Assembly (NCBI GenBank): GCA_032358165.1
Contig: JAALGY010000023.1
Location: forward strand, 3,038,001 to 3,102,000
Source: Diplosphaera chodatii
Lineage: Eukaryota; Chlorophyta; Trebouxiophyceae; Prasiolales; Stichococcaceae
Reading direction: 5' to 3'
DNA: 64,000 bases
This document shows positions 23,437 to 35,400 of the stretch, in pieces; the stretch's first letter is position 1; the number at the start of each line of letters is the position of its first letter. The notes beneath the pieces are model-generated. The model worked only from the letters and a program-made list of their open reading frames with translations. It was not told the DNA's origin and searched no databases. The position numbers were made by a program, and so were the translations under genes.

Positions 23437-25113
23437 TCACGCGCAGCCATACGCCGTCTGGAGCTCTGCTGAGCGAGGCTCCCGACTGCTGCTGCCCCTG
23501 CCCTCCCGAGCAGCACGAGGGGCAACGGCCCTGCGGCTGACATGCTTGCTGCCAGCGCGAGCGCCGCCTGAGCGTGTGGCGGCCCCCGTTGAGCTGCTGC
23601 GCTCGGCGTCCGCCGCCGACATGGCCCCAGAGGCTGCGGGGCTGCAGCTGCCGTCCTTGTGCGTGAAGGGCGCGATGTTGTTCGCCGCGACCGGCTCACC
23701 GGCGCTGGCCGCCACCTGCTTCCGCCCCTGGCGGATCGGCTGCGGGCTGACGACGGGCAGCGGCACGCCGGAGCTGGGGTCGAGCACCACCGTCATGGTG
23801 GCGGGCGCCCGCTGCTTTGCCTGTGCTACAGGGTCGGGCACGGCGGCGTCGCCGGCCGCCCACGCGTTCACCAGCTGCGGCAGCACGTTGAGCACCACCC
23901 GCGGCGCCTCCGCCTCCCACCCCAGGTGCATCTTGAACCAGTCCGACTGCAGCGCCGCCTCGGCGGTGAGGCGCTGGGCTGGGTCGCGTGCCAGCAGGCC
24001 ACGCAGCAGCTCGTGCCCCTCGGCGCTGAGCTTCAGGAAGGGCCCGAAGTCGAGCAGGATGTCGGCGCGCGTCACCCGGTCCATCACCTCGTCCAGCGAC
24101 GCCGCCTGGCACGCCTTCATGTCCGCCCAGAAGGGGAAGCGGGCGCTGAGCAGGTGGTACATCAGCATGCCGACGCTCCACATGTCCGCAGGGCGGCCGT
24201 ACTTGCGCACAAACACCTCAGGCGCCATGTAGACGGGGGTGCCGGTGCGGCGGGTGAGCGGCTTGTCGCCGCTGAGCTGCTGCGCGCACCCAAAGTCGAT
24301 GGCCTTGAGCCAGCCGGGCGGGGGGTGGTCCCCCGGAGCCAGCGCGTGCAGCGGCTGCTCCAGGGGGCGCGCCAGCAGGAAGTTGGCGGGCTTGATGTCG
24401 CCGTGGCACACGGACCGGCGGTGGCAGGCCGCTACCACCTTGAGCACCTCAAACAGCACCACAGCTGCGCGATGCTCTGCTAGCGCCCCCTTCTTCTGCA
24501 CGAGCTCCTCCAGGTCGCCGCCGGTGCAGTGGTCCATGACCATGTAGGCGGAGGTGGCGTCCTCATACAGGCCCCGCAGGCGCACGACACCCTCGCAGTC
24601 TTGTACCGCCGCCATGCAGTCCGCCTCCCGGGCCAGCTTGCCAGCAGTCCGCGCCTTACTCTGACCGGGTCGTGACTTGGACAGGACCTTGACTGCCACG
24701 AGCTCGCTGGTCTTCTTGGACCGCGCCAGCCGCACCGTGCCGAAGGCACCTCTGCCCACGGTCTTGCCCGTGCGGTAGTGCTCCTCGAGACCGTCGGCCC
24801 AGCATAGCCGGCCCTCGGCTCGCTGCTCAAGGATGTGTTGGGCGCTCTGTTCCCTCCCGCGGTTCACGGCCCACAGGCGCTGGATCTGCGGCAGCGGGCT
24901 GCTGAACGGGCGCCGCATCGGCCTAGGCGGTGGAGGCCTTGTGGGACTGCTGCTGGCTCGCGCTCGAAGTGATGCCCGTGCCACGGGCCGCCCGGGCTGC
25001 TGGGCCGAGAGCTGATGTTGGCGCAACGAGACCTGGGGCGCCATGGCTGCCATGCTGCAGGCGGCGGCGGTGCTGCCTACGTGGATCTTGGACGACAACA
25101 CAAAGGCCGTCAC
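23437..25113 (-). CDS. Intronless Ser/Thr protein kinase, possibly plastid-targeted
   Basis: A single uninterrupted frame of 558 residues. The N-terminus (about 70 residues, Ala/Arg/Ser/Pro-rich, basic; alternative starts at residues 21 and 24) resembles a chloroplast transit peptide. The kinase domain spans about residues 110-395: P-loop GRGAFGTV (120-127), ATP-binding Lys142 in VAVKVL, catalytic loop HGDIKPANFLL (237-247), DFG (273-275), MAPE (296-299) and WSVGMLMYHLL. It resembles plant CDPK/CaMK-type catalytic domains but lacks EF-hands. The catalytic-loop Arg of HRD is Gly, as in RD-minus kinases. The C-terminal about 160 residues are Ser/Ala-rich and low complexity. Having no intron among intron-dense neighbours is notable. 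The substrate is unknown. Confidence 0.88.
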   Translation of the reverse strand: MTAFVLSSKIHVGSTAAACSMAAMAPQVSLRQHQLSAQQPGRPVARASLRARASSSPTRPPPPRPMRRPFSSPLPQIQRLWAVNRGREQSAQHILEQRAEGRLCWADGLEEHYRTGKTVGRGAFGTVRLARSKKTSELVAVKVLSKSRPGQSKARTAGKLAREADCMAAVQDCEGVVRLRGLYEDATSAYMVMDHCTGGDLEELVQKKGALAEHRAAVVLFEVLKVVAACHRRSVCHGDIKPANFLLARPLEQPLHALAPGDHPPPGWLKAIDFGCAQQLSGDKPLTRRTGTPVYMAPEVFVRKYGRPADMWSVGMLMYHLLSARFPFWADMKACQAASLDEVMDRVTRADILLDFGPFLKLSAEGHELLRGLLARDPAQRLTAEAALQSDWFKMHLGWEAEAPRVVLNVLPQLVNAWAAGDAAVPDPVAQAKQRAPATMTVVLDPSSGVPLPVVSPQPIRQGRKQVAASAGEPVAANNIAPFTHKDGSCSPAASGAMSAADAERSSSTGAATRSGGARAGSKHVSRRAVAPRAAREGRGSSSREPRSAELQTAYGCA

Positions 25114-26629
25114 AAGCTGGGGTGCAAACCTTTCGCTCCGGCGCTGCTTTCAAGGGCTGCACCGCGCATCTGGGCGATACTGCCGAGGCAACTCCCTGTT
25201 GCTCGCAGCTCAAATGTGCCGGCTCACAAGGTGGTAACAAGCACACTGACAACGAGTTGGGCAACCCGTTCGTGACCTTCCTGTGGAGACGCAATGTGCT
25301 GTTCAACATATCTCAGCGAGCTGCTGACACGATATCTGCCCCTTGGCATGATGCAAACCCTGACGCGTTCCTGTATGGGACACGCAGCGTAGTCGCCAGA
25401 GTGCAGAGCGCCCATCCCCTGTGCGATCTGCACTGGACAATCGACACAATCACGCGATGCGGACCCCCTACAGCGTGTGAAACATTTGCACAGCCGCACA
25501 AACTCGCAGCTAGCTGTTGGCTCGGATTTTTGAGGCAGTACCAGCGGCTGCCTCTGGGTCCTGGGCGAAGACGTGCAAGTGGCAGAACACCGCGGCCGTG
25601 GATCCCAATAGAGCCTTGCGCCCCAACAGAACGCCAGTCCCCCATGTGGAACATCAGGCTCATTATCTTGGTGAGTGGGCTGCGGGTACCAAGTCCCTAC
25701 TGTTGCTGCATTGAAGCACATGTGGGTCGAGAGAGAGGACTCACCAGCGGTTTTAGCAGCGATTGACGCTTGTGTCTTGCGCCAGAGTGCATGCGTGGCC
25801 GCTGCCATATAACCAGCCAACCGCCCCGATGACTGACCGGTCGCTGGCCGTTGCTGTGCTGCCCCCGGTGCAGCTGTTGGGCAGTCGGTCAGGCTCCCCA
25901 GCATCATGGCCGGCTGCCACCTTTGTGCTCTCGCGTGGGCGTATCCCTGTTGATCAAGCGAGCTTGGCATGGAATGCCGAGCATGAGGATCCGTGCCCAG
26001 CTGACGCTGTTACACCGCCAAAAGTGCAGCCCCGACGCGAACCCGAGATTACAACTTTGGCCTGGTCGCTTGCCGCTGGCACGAGACGCTGGGTGCACGC
26101 CTCTCACAGGCTACTCCTGAACTCTCTGTAAGCTGCTGTTCTTAGTGTGGGTGGAAACGCGCGCGTTGCGGCGCCGGACAGCCAATCGTCGGCGGAGATT
26201 GTCCGGTGGTGTTGGTGATTTGGTCGCCGACATTGCAGCAAGCAGCGTCCTCGGCCCCCAGCGATAATCGGCGAGCCTTCTTACTCACCTCAAGCTCTCA
26301 AGTTTGCCCTCGTCGGCTGTGGTGAAGTCCGCCAAGGTCCAGCCGATTAGTCCGGAGCGTTGTCGGGAGCAGCTAGCATTTCCAGACGCCGACCATCTTC
26401 GGATGTACTCGACACACGTGCTTTGCACATCAGTTAGACGATGAACGCCATATAGGTCGGAACCATCGTTATCCTAACCGGTATCAGCGTTGCTGCCTAC
26501 GTCGACTGGCTGTCGGGCAACCACAGCATATGCGAGCCCATGTGCATGGCAGCCACAAGGACGCTTGTCATGGCTGAGCGCTTCTTGATACAGCCCGCAT
26601 GCCAACTGCGTCATCCAGCGCGACCTCTC
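25114..26629. other. 1.5-kb divergent promoter region, kinase (-) and subtilase (+)
   Basis: Both neighbours start outward from this region. Frames up to 278 codons occur, but they lack a start/stop and splice pattern or similarity that would support a gene. 26130-26560 has reduced coding character (many CG dinucleotides, mixed stops) and looks like promoter/5' UTR sequence of the protease. Confidence 0.5.
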
Positions 26630-29600
26630 ATGTGCCTGACTGTGTGCGTGCCCGGGCGGCTGCAGGGGGTAGTGCTGCTGGTGGCGCTCTTCTTCACAAG
26701 CTCAGCCACGACAGCCTTTGCCGCACGGAGGCGGCACGCTAGCGAGGTGGGTCGACGGCCGAACGTCCGACGCAGATGTGCACTTGTCGGTGCGCTGGCC
26801 GTTGCACACGGCGCAGCGGCAAGGACCGGCAAACGGCTGGCTGCTGTTGCGCAGCAGCTCATGATGAACAGATGCTGCGATAGATGCAGTGGAGATTCAT
26901 ATCGCTGTGTGATTGACGACTTGCACGTATGCGAGTCATTGGGGCACACCATCATGCAGGTGACAGCCGCCGAGCAGGTGTACCAGACGGACATCACGAC
27001 CAGCAGCTCGCAGGAGAAGCATTATCACCCCAAGCGCCTGCTGATCACCCTGAACGAGCACCCCACCGAGGAGCAGGCGCAGCGCTCCGCCATCCTGCCC
27101 GAGGTCAGTTCTTTGACAGGCTGCTGCCACTCGCCGGATGACTGGCCGTTCGCACCTGTGTACCACCAGGCCTGCGCTGCGCAGCTGATACTCATGCGAG
27201 GTGCAGCTCAGCAGAGAGTGGTGTGCACAGATGTCAGCGCACGAACCTGTCTGCACCGTCGGCATGCCTGCAGGATGGACTCACATACAGCCCTGACTGT
27301 GTGCAACAGAAGGTCACACGGCGACACCCCCATGCAGGGCCTGGAGCTCAAGTCGATCATCAACAACAGCCCACACGGCGACGCCTCACGCACCGCGCCT
27401 GCGCCGGATGACCTGATCTACGTGGCACACGTGCCGGAGGGCATCGACGCCGCGGACTACATCCACACTGTGCTCGCCAACGCACGTGAGTTTCGGCAGC
27501 TGGATGGCGGTAGTGGTAGGCCAGCATGCGGGTTGACTGTCCATCAGCCACTCTGGTTCCAGGGCTGCAAGCCAAGTCTGCTGTTGCTGCTTCCAAGTCT
27601 GCTGTTGCTGTGCAGGCGTGAAGCATGTGGAGCTGGACGCGTACCTGTACACGCACCTGAGCTCGTCGCAGGTGCGCATGGGATGCATTCTCATCTTTGA
27701 TAATGATAGCGGTGCGGCATCGCCACCACGCAGATTGCACCATGCGCTGCCGACGTTGTGCTGTCATTTCTGTTGCTTTGCTGTGCCAGAGTGTACCCAC
27801 GGGGGCCAGGAGCGCCACAAGTGTCCATCACTGTCTCCAGGTGGTGAAAACGCGGCCCGACGATGTGTTTTACGAGTGTGACGGAAATGGCGACTGCGCA
27901 ACCAAGACGCACTTCATCCCGGGGCAGCAGTGGGGCCTGGAGGCCATCCAGGCGCCGCAGGCGTGGTCCATCCAGAAGGGCAGCAAGGCCGTCAAGGTGG
28001 GCAAGCTGAAATGTTAATTAAAAGGCAGGGATCTTACGCTGGATGTCCCTTGCGGCTGCACGGACTGCCTCCGGCTGCTGTTCAGGTCCCGCAGGCGGGA
28101 TCAAGTCCCACAAACCAGGCCCTGTTGACCATGGTAACGTGCACCAAAGTCCCTTGTGTTGTCGGCGAGCTGACCCTGAACTGTTGTTGCACTACAGGTG
28201 GGTGTCATCGACACCGGCATCGCGCTGGGCCATGAGGACCTGCAGCGCAATGTGAACAGAAAGTGCGAGGACTTCGTCAACGGCGACCACACCTGCGATG
28301 AGGGCAAGATCAAGGGGCCCTCCAAAGGTGGGTGCCGCAGCAGCAGCCAGCGGGCCCAAGTGCGGTTTCGTAGCAGATGGGATGCATGGTCATGCCAGCG
28401 TGCGCCAATACAGGCCCGTCAGCATGTGTTGGCAACACCCGTGAAGCCGCTGGTCCGCCCACCACCTGCAAAGCTGCTGCACACTGTTGCACCCTGCATG
28501 CGTCTGAGCAGCCGCCGGCGAGCCCTTCGCAAGATCCCACCCTTGAGCGCCTCTGTTCAGGGCATGGCACGTTCCTGGCGGGCGTGATTGGTGCGACGCC
28601 CAACAATGCGATGGGCGTCGCGGGCGTCACCTGGAACTCCGACATCGTCGGCTGCACCATGTTCAGCGACAGGTGCACCACGGAGACGTGCGCCGGGTCC
28701 ACCTCCGCCGCCATCGCCTGCCTCAACTGGCTGTGAGTCTTTCAGCCCAAGCTCGCCCTGCACATGCTGTCGTTTAAAGCACCCGCGCTGTCTATGCTAC
28801 CGCAGATGATGCAGCCTGCTCACCTAGGCAGGTCAGCTGTGGCCAAGTTCCGCAGTGCACATTGCTTGCCAGTCTTAGTATCAGGTCTTCAAGAGTTTGT
28901 CCATGCCATCAAAGCTGGTTTACTCGGATATGAGCATGCGCTCAGCAGCATGCAATGCTGCTGAGGTGGTTGCTCCTCCGTTCACCAGGCCCCCCTGCTG
29001 CTGCAGGCGCAACAGCCGGGGCGTGCGCATCATAGCTAACAGCTACGGCTGCTCGACGGCCAACGTGAACGCCTGCTACTCCAAGCAGTTCGAGAAGGCG
29101 ATTGCGTCCTTCAAGGCGCAGGGCGGCCTGTTCATTGCGTCTGCTGGCAACTCGGGGACCAACAATGACAAGGTGTGGCGCCCCGCTGCCTCCTGCGTTC
29201 TGGGTCGACCTTTGTTGACATGCAGCAGTCTGTGGTCAGGCTTCGATGTGTGGTTCGCAGATGCTGGTGTGCAGTGTTACTGCTGTGTTTATCTGCTGAG
29301 CCGTACTGATCCCCTGCCTGCATGTAGGTGGCGCACTACCCAGCAAACTACAACGTCGACAATGTGCTGACGGTGGCGGCGACCGGCATCACCAAAAACC
29401 AGGTACACTCATGTGGCTGCATGCACGACAGCTGCATCTCGGCTGCTTGTAGGCAGGTGCAGCGCGCACCGGACTCCGCTGACTGATTTTGAGTCCGCCT
29501 CAGAACCACGACTGCCCCTCAGACAGTTTGAATGTTTGGCGCTGCAGGTGTTCTGGGACATGCGCAACCCAGAGTACAAGCCGGTTTTCAGCAACTACGG

Positions 29601-30621
29601 TGGCAAGACGGTGCGCGCAGCCATCTGCTGGAGGGTTGTAGGGCCTTGCTCAGAGCTGCGTGCGGCTCTCATTGGCAGCACTGTGCCTGGAGGGTATCGG
29701 TGCTTCAGGCTCATGACATCCTCCTGCTGCTGCTCCAGGTGGACCTGGCAGCCCCCGGCATGGACATTGTATCCACCTGGGCGCCCGCCTCCTCCATGTG
29801 CCAGGTGTGCAACATACCTGCAAACCCAAGTGACCACAGCTGCAGAAGGCTATATACACCATGATGACCCGCAGCCTTCCACCAGCACATGGTGCCGCAC
29901 CGCCCCATGCTTGCCACCTGTGCAGCTTGTCACCGCGGCTGATGCTCGGAGTTGCACGATGGCATGCAGGCCCAGCCGGCACAGCTCAACGACGCATGCA
30001 CCGTGCATCTGTGCAGGGCGCCAAGTCGTGCTATGCACGCATCAGCGGCACCTCGGCGGCTGTGCCGTTCGTGGCGGGCACCGCAGCGTTGATCGCCAGC
30101 ATGCCCAACGCCCCCAAGGGGCCAGCTGCCGGCGTGGCCATCAAGAAGCTGATCCTCAAGCACGCCGACAAGAAGGTAACCTCCCACTCCTCGGCACTCG
30201 ATGCATCCAGATGTGCCTCTTCGTACGCGACTGCTGAGGTCACTGCAGACGGAGCTCTGATATGACTGTGTCTCGGGCAGCTGCCTCGACATGCGCGCTC
30301 ACGCGCTCACGCACTGCATCCGCACAGCCTCTGCATCAGCATGTGTGTTGTGAGGTGTGGGCTGACATGCTGCTTTCAAGCAGCATCACCATCACACATA
30401 TAGTGTGACTTCAACTCAACCCAATTGAACTTCTGCAGGCGTTTCTGACGGGCCGGGTCATCAGCGGCGCGCGGCTCAACGCCTTCCGTGTGATCTACAC
30501 CATGGCGCGCGCCGCCAAGATGAAGATCCCCTTCGGTCCGGCACCAGCCATCGCAGCTCGCAAGGCTGGGCCAAAAGCCACTCCGAAGAAGTCGACTCCC
30601 AAGAAGCCCACGGCCAAGTGA
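26630..30621 (+). CDS. Secreted subtilisin-like serine protease (S8)
   Basis: Model of 13 exons with all phases consistent, giving 544 residues: 26630-26746, 26960-27103, 27338-27485, 27616-27671, 27841-27996, 28198-28327, 28561-28732, 29007-29172, 29328-29402, 29548-29610, 29739-29804, 30017-30175, 30439-30621. The signal peptide is MCLTVCVPGRLQGVVLLVAL, then FFTSSATTAFA. An I9-like propeptide region follows (residues about 50-170: KRLLITLNEHPTEEQAQRS ... LIYVAHVPE). The catalytic triad is Asp212 in VGVIDTGI, His252 in GHGTFLAGV and Ser444 in SGTSAAVP (usually SGTSMAxP). The oxyanion-hole Asn356 is in SAGNSG. The C-terminus is a Lys/Pro-rich tail (ATPKKSTPKKPTAK). Length and order are typical of proteinase K/subtilisin-type enzymes. 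It is likely extracellular or vacuolar, with cell-wall or matrix processing as a possible role. An upstream Met at 26540 is in frame but gives a poorer signal peptide. Confidence 0.92.
27572..27610. repeat. 18-bp unit duplicated beside a subtilase 3' splice site
   Basis: ccaagtctgctgttgctg occurs at 27572-27589 and 27593-27610, five bases before the exon that begins at 27616. The duplication sits in the polypyrimidine region of the intron. Confidence 0.9.
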
Positions 30622-32453
30622 GCGATTGGCTGCAAGCGACCAGCAGTCCAGGGCATGTTATTCTGTTGGAAACACGTCATCGAGAGGGGTGCAATCCTGT
30701 ATCCTTATGTCGTGCTCCAGGGTGCTGCAGGATACCGCCAGCTCGGCTGTATTGACAGGGATGGCATGGTTTGATGACTTCTGCTGTGCTTGGACTGCAG
30801 GGGCCGAAAGCTCATTGCGACAGCAATCGGGGCACAGCAGCAGCGCCAGCAGCAGCAGCAGGCACAGGCAGCCCCGGCAGTGCGCGGCACATACGACCGC
30901 CGGCAGGCCACAGGCCGCACTACAGGCACTGGTCACGACAGCGGCAGCGCCAGGCACGGTCAAGCCAGGAGGAGAGTCGGCGGTGCATCGGCGGCGCTGC
31001 AGCAGCTGCGGCATCTCAGGCACCCAGCACAGGTGCACAGCATGTGCATATGCTATGTCAGTGTGCCGCAACACCAAGGGCTGTGCCTGATGAGGGCAGA
31101 CAGCTGCTTACCAGACCGGCCAACACTGAGTACCATGTGATCATTTCGTAACGCATAAATATCAATGCTTGCAGGGGCCAGACATGTTAGCGCTGGGTCG
31201 TGCAGCTGCTTCAGCACTCAGGCCGCATGTCTTGCCAACGGTAGCCAGGCTCAGGGCCGGGCGGGCCGCAGCGGCGGTATGGCTGCGGCTGCATGCTGCA
31301 GGTCTGCAGGTGTCAGCGGCAGAGACGCTGCAGAAGCAGCACGGGCAATGACAGCACAGCCGGCAGCACCGCGTGCCGCCACCAAGCAGTGGTTGGCGTT
31401 GGCTGCCGCTGCAGCAGCTGTGGTGGTTGCGACAGGACAGGTTGCCGGGGCACCACAGCTGCAAGGACGCTGTGGCTGCCCCGGTGCTGCTCTCTCAGCA
31501 GGACTGTGAAGCGAACAGCCAGGAACTTGTGACAGAACAACATTCTTGAGGCAGTCAGTGGGCGGTGTTGATAGCGGCTGCAGCACAGCAGGGCCGGGAT
31601 AGCGCGATTTTGGTTTGGGCTCCCCGTGGGGTTCGCAGCACGGCGGCGGGTGGAGTGGGGTTGATTTGTTGACCCCATTCTATCTGCTGACGGCAGGCAT
31701 ACCTCAGCCACAGAGAGCGGTTTACACGTGCAGTCTTCCTGCACAAGCGGCTTAAGCATCATTCGCGGCTCACTCACATCAGATCAGCAGCGTAGCAGCG
31801 CGTTGCAGCCACAAGACTCCGGGCAATAGATGCCGTTGCCATGGCCTGGCAACACCTATCACCTCAAAGCAGCAGCAGCACTAGTAGGACAAACCGCTAG
31901 AGGTGAAGTACAGCTTTGGTGAAACGACCTTGCAGACGGCCTAGCGACGCTGGCATGCACTTATAGCATTTGCAGGGTCCACTCGCGTCGTCATGCCTGC
32001 TCAGGGTTTGCCAAGATGGCCCTGGGCGACATGTGCCGTGTGTGGCTCTGGTTGCTTTGCTGCACGCCAAAGCATTGGTGGCGTTGAACCACTAGCTGCA
32101 TCAGAACACTCTGACGGACTGAAGAGTAGACGTCTGTGTCTTCGAGCGCGAAGCTGTGATACCTGAGTGCTGTTCTGCGGCACCATCCGTTATGTTTTGA
32201 TCAAGTGCTGTGACTTTCGCCTTCGGCAGCCATAACCCCTTGTCGATTTGCTTTTATAGCTTGTAGTTCGTGTACCGTACTTTGGATTTGTGTTGAAGCT
32301 CTTGCACTTTACCACTTGTTGCAACCACAACAAGTGAGCTCAGAGGTCGTCAAGCTGCCTCGGCAATGCTGCATCACTCTTGCGAACAACGAACGGTATG
32401 CAGGCCCTCAAATGAGTACGGTAACTCCTACACCTGATGTATGCCTAGGCTCA
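30622..32453. other. 1.8-kb region between subtilase and glycosyltransferase-like gene, no firm gene
   Basis: Contains the 3' UTRs of the flanking convergent genes. 30780-31510 is GC-rich and Ala/Gln codon-like on both strands (CAG-rich run at 30832-30867), and one weak candidate gene is listed separately. 31600-32300 is poorer in GC and shows no coding pattern. Confidence 0.45.
31184..31509 (+). CDS. Weak candidate small gene with mitochondrial-type leader
   Basis: From Met at 31184 the frame reads MLALGRAAASALRPHVLPTV, then ARLRAGRAAAA, an Arg/Ala/Leu-rich stretch like a mitochondrial presequence. A neighbouring + frame to the TGA at 31507-31509 carries a hydrophobic segment (WLALAAAAAAVVVATGQVAG) and would need one intron to be joined. 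No family is recognised. GC-rich Ala-coding noise could produce both signals, and the - strand is also open here. Confidence 0.25.
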
Positions 32454-35400
32454 TCATGTTCCTACAACCCTGAGCAAAGGGTCAGCACCAAAAAGGGTCG
32501 GGGCAGGCTGCAGGGGCTGCCCAGTGGCCCCATGCCCCTGTGCCGTCTGCCTCTTGCGAGGCCGCTTCTTGCTGACGCCAGCTTTCTTCTTTTTCCTCTT
32601 CCGCTTCCGAGCGGCCTGCACCCTTCCTGCCCCTTGCTCAGCACCTGCTGCCGCACCTGCTGGAGCTGGACCCTGCACCGATGCTCCTGCTGTCACAGCG
32701 CCGCCGTCACGCTGGCTGTATCTGTCCGGTGCTGCTGTATCTGTGGGCTTCGCAGCAGCCACCCGCGCCAAGCCTGCAAGTTCGCCTGCCGCCGCCCGCT
32801 CACCCGGACCCTCCTGTGCTGCATCTGCCACTGCCCCTGCTGCCTCGGGCAGCCGGTCACTGGCGTGCCTGCTCTGAGACTCCCGCGCCTGCTCAGCGGC
32901 CTGCCGGCGTGGCTGAACCGGGTCCGGCGCCTGCCAGACCACGATTCAACTCTCCAGATGCATCACGTGGCGCGGAGGGCAAAGGACCGCTGCTGAGAGG
33001 CACCCGCAGCCCATGCTTGCAAGGCTGGCAGCTGGTGCGGGGTGGGCATGCAGGCTGGCCACCCGCCAGATGGGTGTTTGACAGGCGCCCAGCCCTTTCA
33101 CATGCACACGTCAAGGGACGAGCGGCTCACCTCGGCCAGCTGCCCTCGGCCCCCATCGCCTAAACCCTAAACCCTAAACATGCACACGTCAAGGGACGAG
33201 CGGCTCACCTCGGCCGGCTGCGCCAGCGGCTGTGCCACGCCTCGCCGCCGGCCCACTGCCTGGCGCCAGCTGCCCTCGGCCCCCATCGCCTGGAACGCTG
33301 CCAGCACCCCCTGCAGGCCGTCCGGCTGCGGCACCATGCCCTGTGGCATCACAGCATGACGGGTCGCCTCAGCAGCATCGACTCTGCTGCGATGTTAAGA
33401 GCAGTGGCAGCAATGAAGGTCAGCAGTAAGGATGGTTCGCCCTCAGCACCAAGCCCTGGAACGATGCAATGGTGTGGCCACCGCCACAGGAGAAGCACTT
33501 TCATGTCAACCACCAGCAGCATAGGCATGTGCAACTCCATGCTGAGGTTCCCTATTTTCAGGAAATCTCAACTGTGACACAACCGTATCTGCAAGCTGGC
33601 CAGGGCAGACAGTTCAAGGCTAGGCTGAGTGTGTCCCAATTGTATGCTGACACAGAGCATCGACTTGGCAGTCGTATCTCCGCTGCATGTCGCAAAACAC
33701 CACCACCAGGCTGGCAGATACAGTTTATGCTCCCCCGTCTATTTGTGTCGTTTACATGCCCAAGCTGCAGAAGGCCCACAGTCAGGCATCCCAGCTGCGG
33801 CTCGGGCCGACCCCTAGAAGCTCAGGATCGCCTGCTGGCAGGCGGGAGGCGCATTTCACCTTTGGTCCGGGCAGGTCTTCTGCCGAAACAGAACGTGGGC
33901 CGAGGACTATCGCAGGCATGCTCTCTAGATATGTTGACAGCCCACTGCATGTGGTGTCAGTGACCTCTGCCTGGGTGGGCAGTGCAAGGCGGGCTCGCAA
34001 GGTGTAGGGTAGGCCCCAGTGGACCGCCTAGCGAATGGGCGATGCTGCATCTGTCGCAGTCAGCAGCATGGGCCCACACTGCAGGGGGCTTTTGGCAAGA
34101 CTGGTGGGCACGCCCCACAGTGTATCATTGGGCCATAGCATTCAATGTGAACCCGCTTACGTTTTGATGCCGCACCTCGAACTGTTGTGCAGCCTGGAGG
34201 GCCGCCGCCAACATCTGCTCTGGGTCAACCTGGGTCGCTGCTGCACGTGCTGCCGCTATGTCGTTTTCTTTCCCTGAGCATAATGGCAGGCAGGGCTTGG
34301 CTGGCACTCATGCTCCCTCAGCATGACAGGAGGACGACACATCACGGCATGCAGTGTGAGCCACATGCAGGCCGCATCGACTTCTCTATGGGTGTTGCAC
34401 CTTTGGCTACAGGGCGCGTCTTCAGCATGGCGGCAGACCCATCGCACCGAAACCTGAAGGGGCGGCCCTCAAACTGACCTGCGCAGGCTCTGGGCACGAC
34501 CATTACATGCTGATGGGTCGTCGTTCAGCTTTGCTAATGCTGACAACATGCACACCAACGTGTTACACAGCACTGGTTGACCACTGCAAGGCAAGGGTGG
34601 CGGCAATGCAGCGTCCGCAATGACTCACCATACAGCACGAAGTGGCCCCATAGCTGTAAGTCCGTCATGGCGGGCAGATCTGGGTTGCGGCGCACATATT
34701 CGTCTGTCTGCAGCCAGTACACCGAGCAACATGGCAGCCTGCTTGGCGTCAAGCCAACGTCCTGCAGCCAGGACATGTGGCCAAGCAGGGCAAGCGCAGG
34801 ACAAGGCAACCCTCATTGGCAAAGCACGCATGTGCAAAGACAATACAAACGACACACAGAGGATGATGATTCACATCAAAGCATGCGGCGTCGCGTGTCG
34901 ACATCTCGAAAGCATGCTTCATCTTCAGCTTCGGCAAAGTCTCAAGATACTGGTTGGCCACCACCTCCTTGCTGTCGCCCTGCACAGGGAAGCAGGAAGA
35001 CTTCAGCCTGCTGGACCAATTGCCAGCAGCCTGCGCATGCACGTATGATGCTGAAGAAATGCGACAGTGAGGCTGTAGTTGCCCTATACGAAAGCTGTTC
35101 TCGTTTGACGACTTCGCTGACTCACCTGGTGGTGCAGCCAATGGTCGTGGCGCTCAGCCATCACGGCAGTCGACCACCCCAGGTCCCGCAGGAAGCCCTT
35201 CACCTGCATGGCAGCAATTTAGGAATCCTGAACCCCGCCTTTGCTTCTACTGTGGTGTGCACCTGGGTTTGTGTCCCGAGGTGCTGTCCTTCCGACAGCC
35301 TTGCACGCAGCTAGGGAGATCAGGCGCCCCCCCTGTACCTTCACGAATAACACCTCCGTGGGTGCCAGGCTGGTCCCATCCAGGCTCCCCTCTTTGTAAG

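Noticed and set aside
23282..24483. Two long + strand frames (316 and 274 codons)
   Set aside because: Both overlap the kinase coding sequence, which shows all catalytic motifs on the - strand.
25224..25970. 248-codon - strand frame and overlapping 278-codon + frame
   Set aside because: Both are open in a GC-rich intergenic area, lack convincing start, splice or domain signals, and exclude each other.
32316..33163. Overlapping + strand frames of 226 and 160 codons
   Set aside because: The - strand reading here ends in a coherent Lys/Arg-rich C-terminus and has clear exon ends. The + frames are Pro/Cys/Ala noise.
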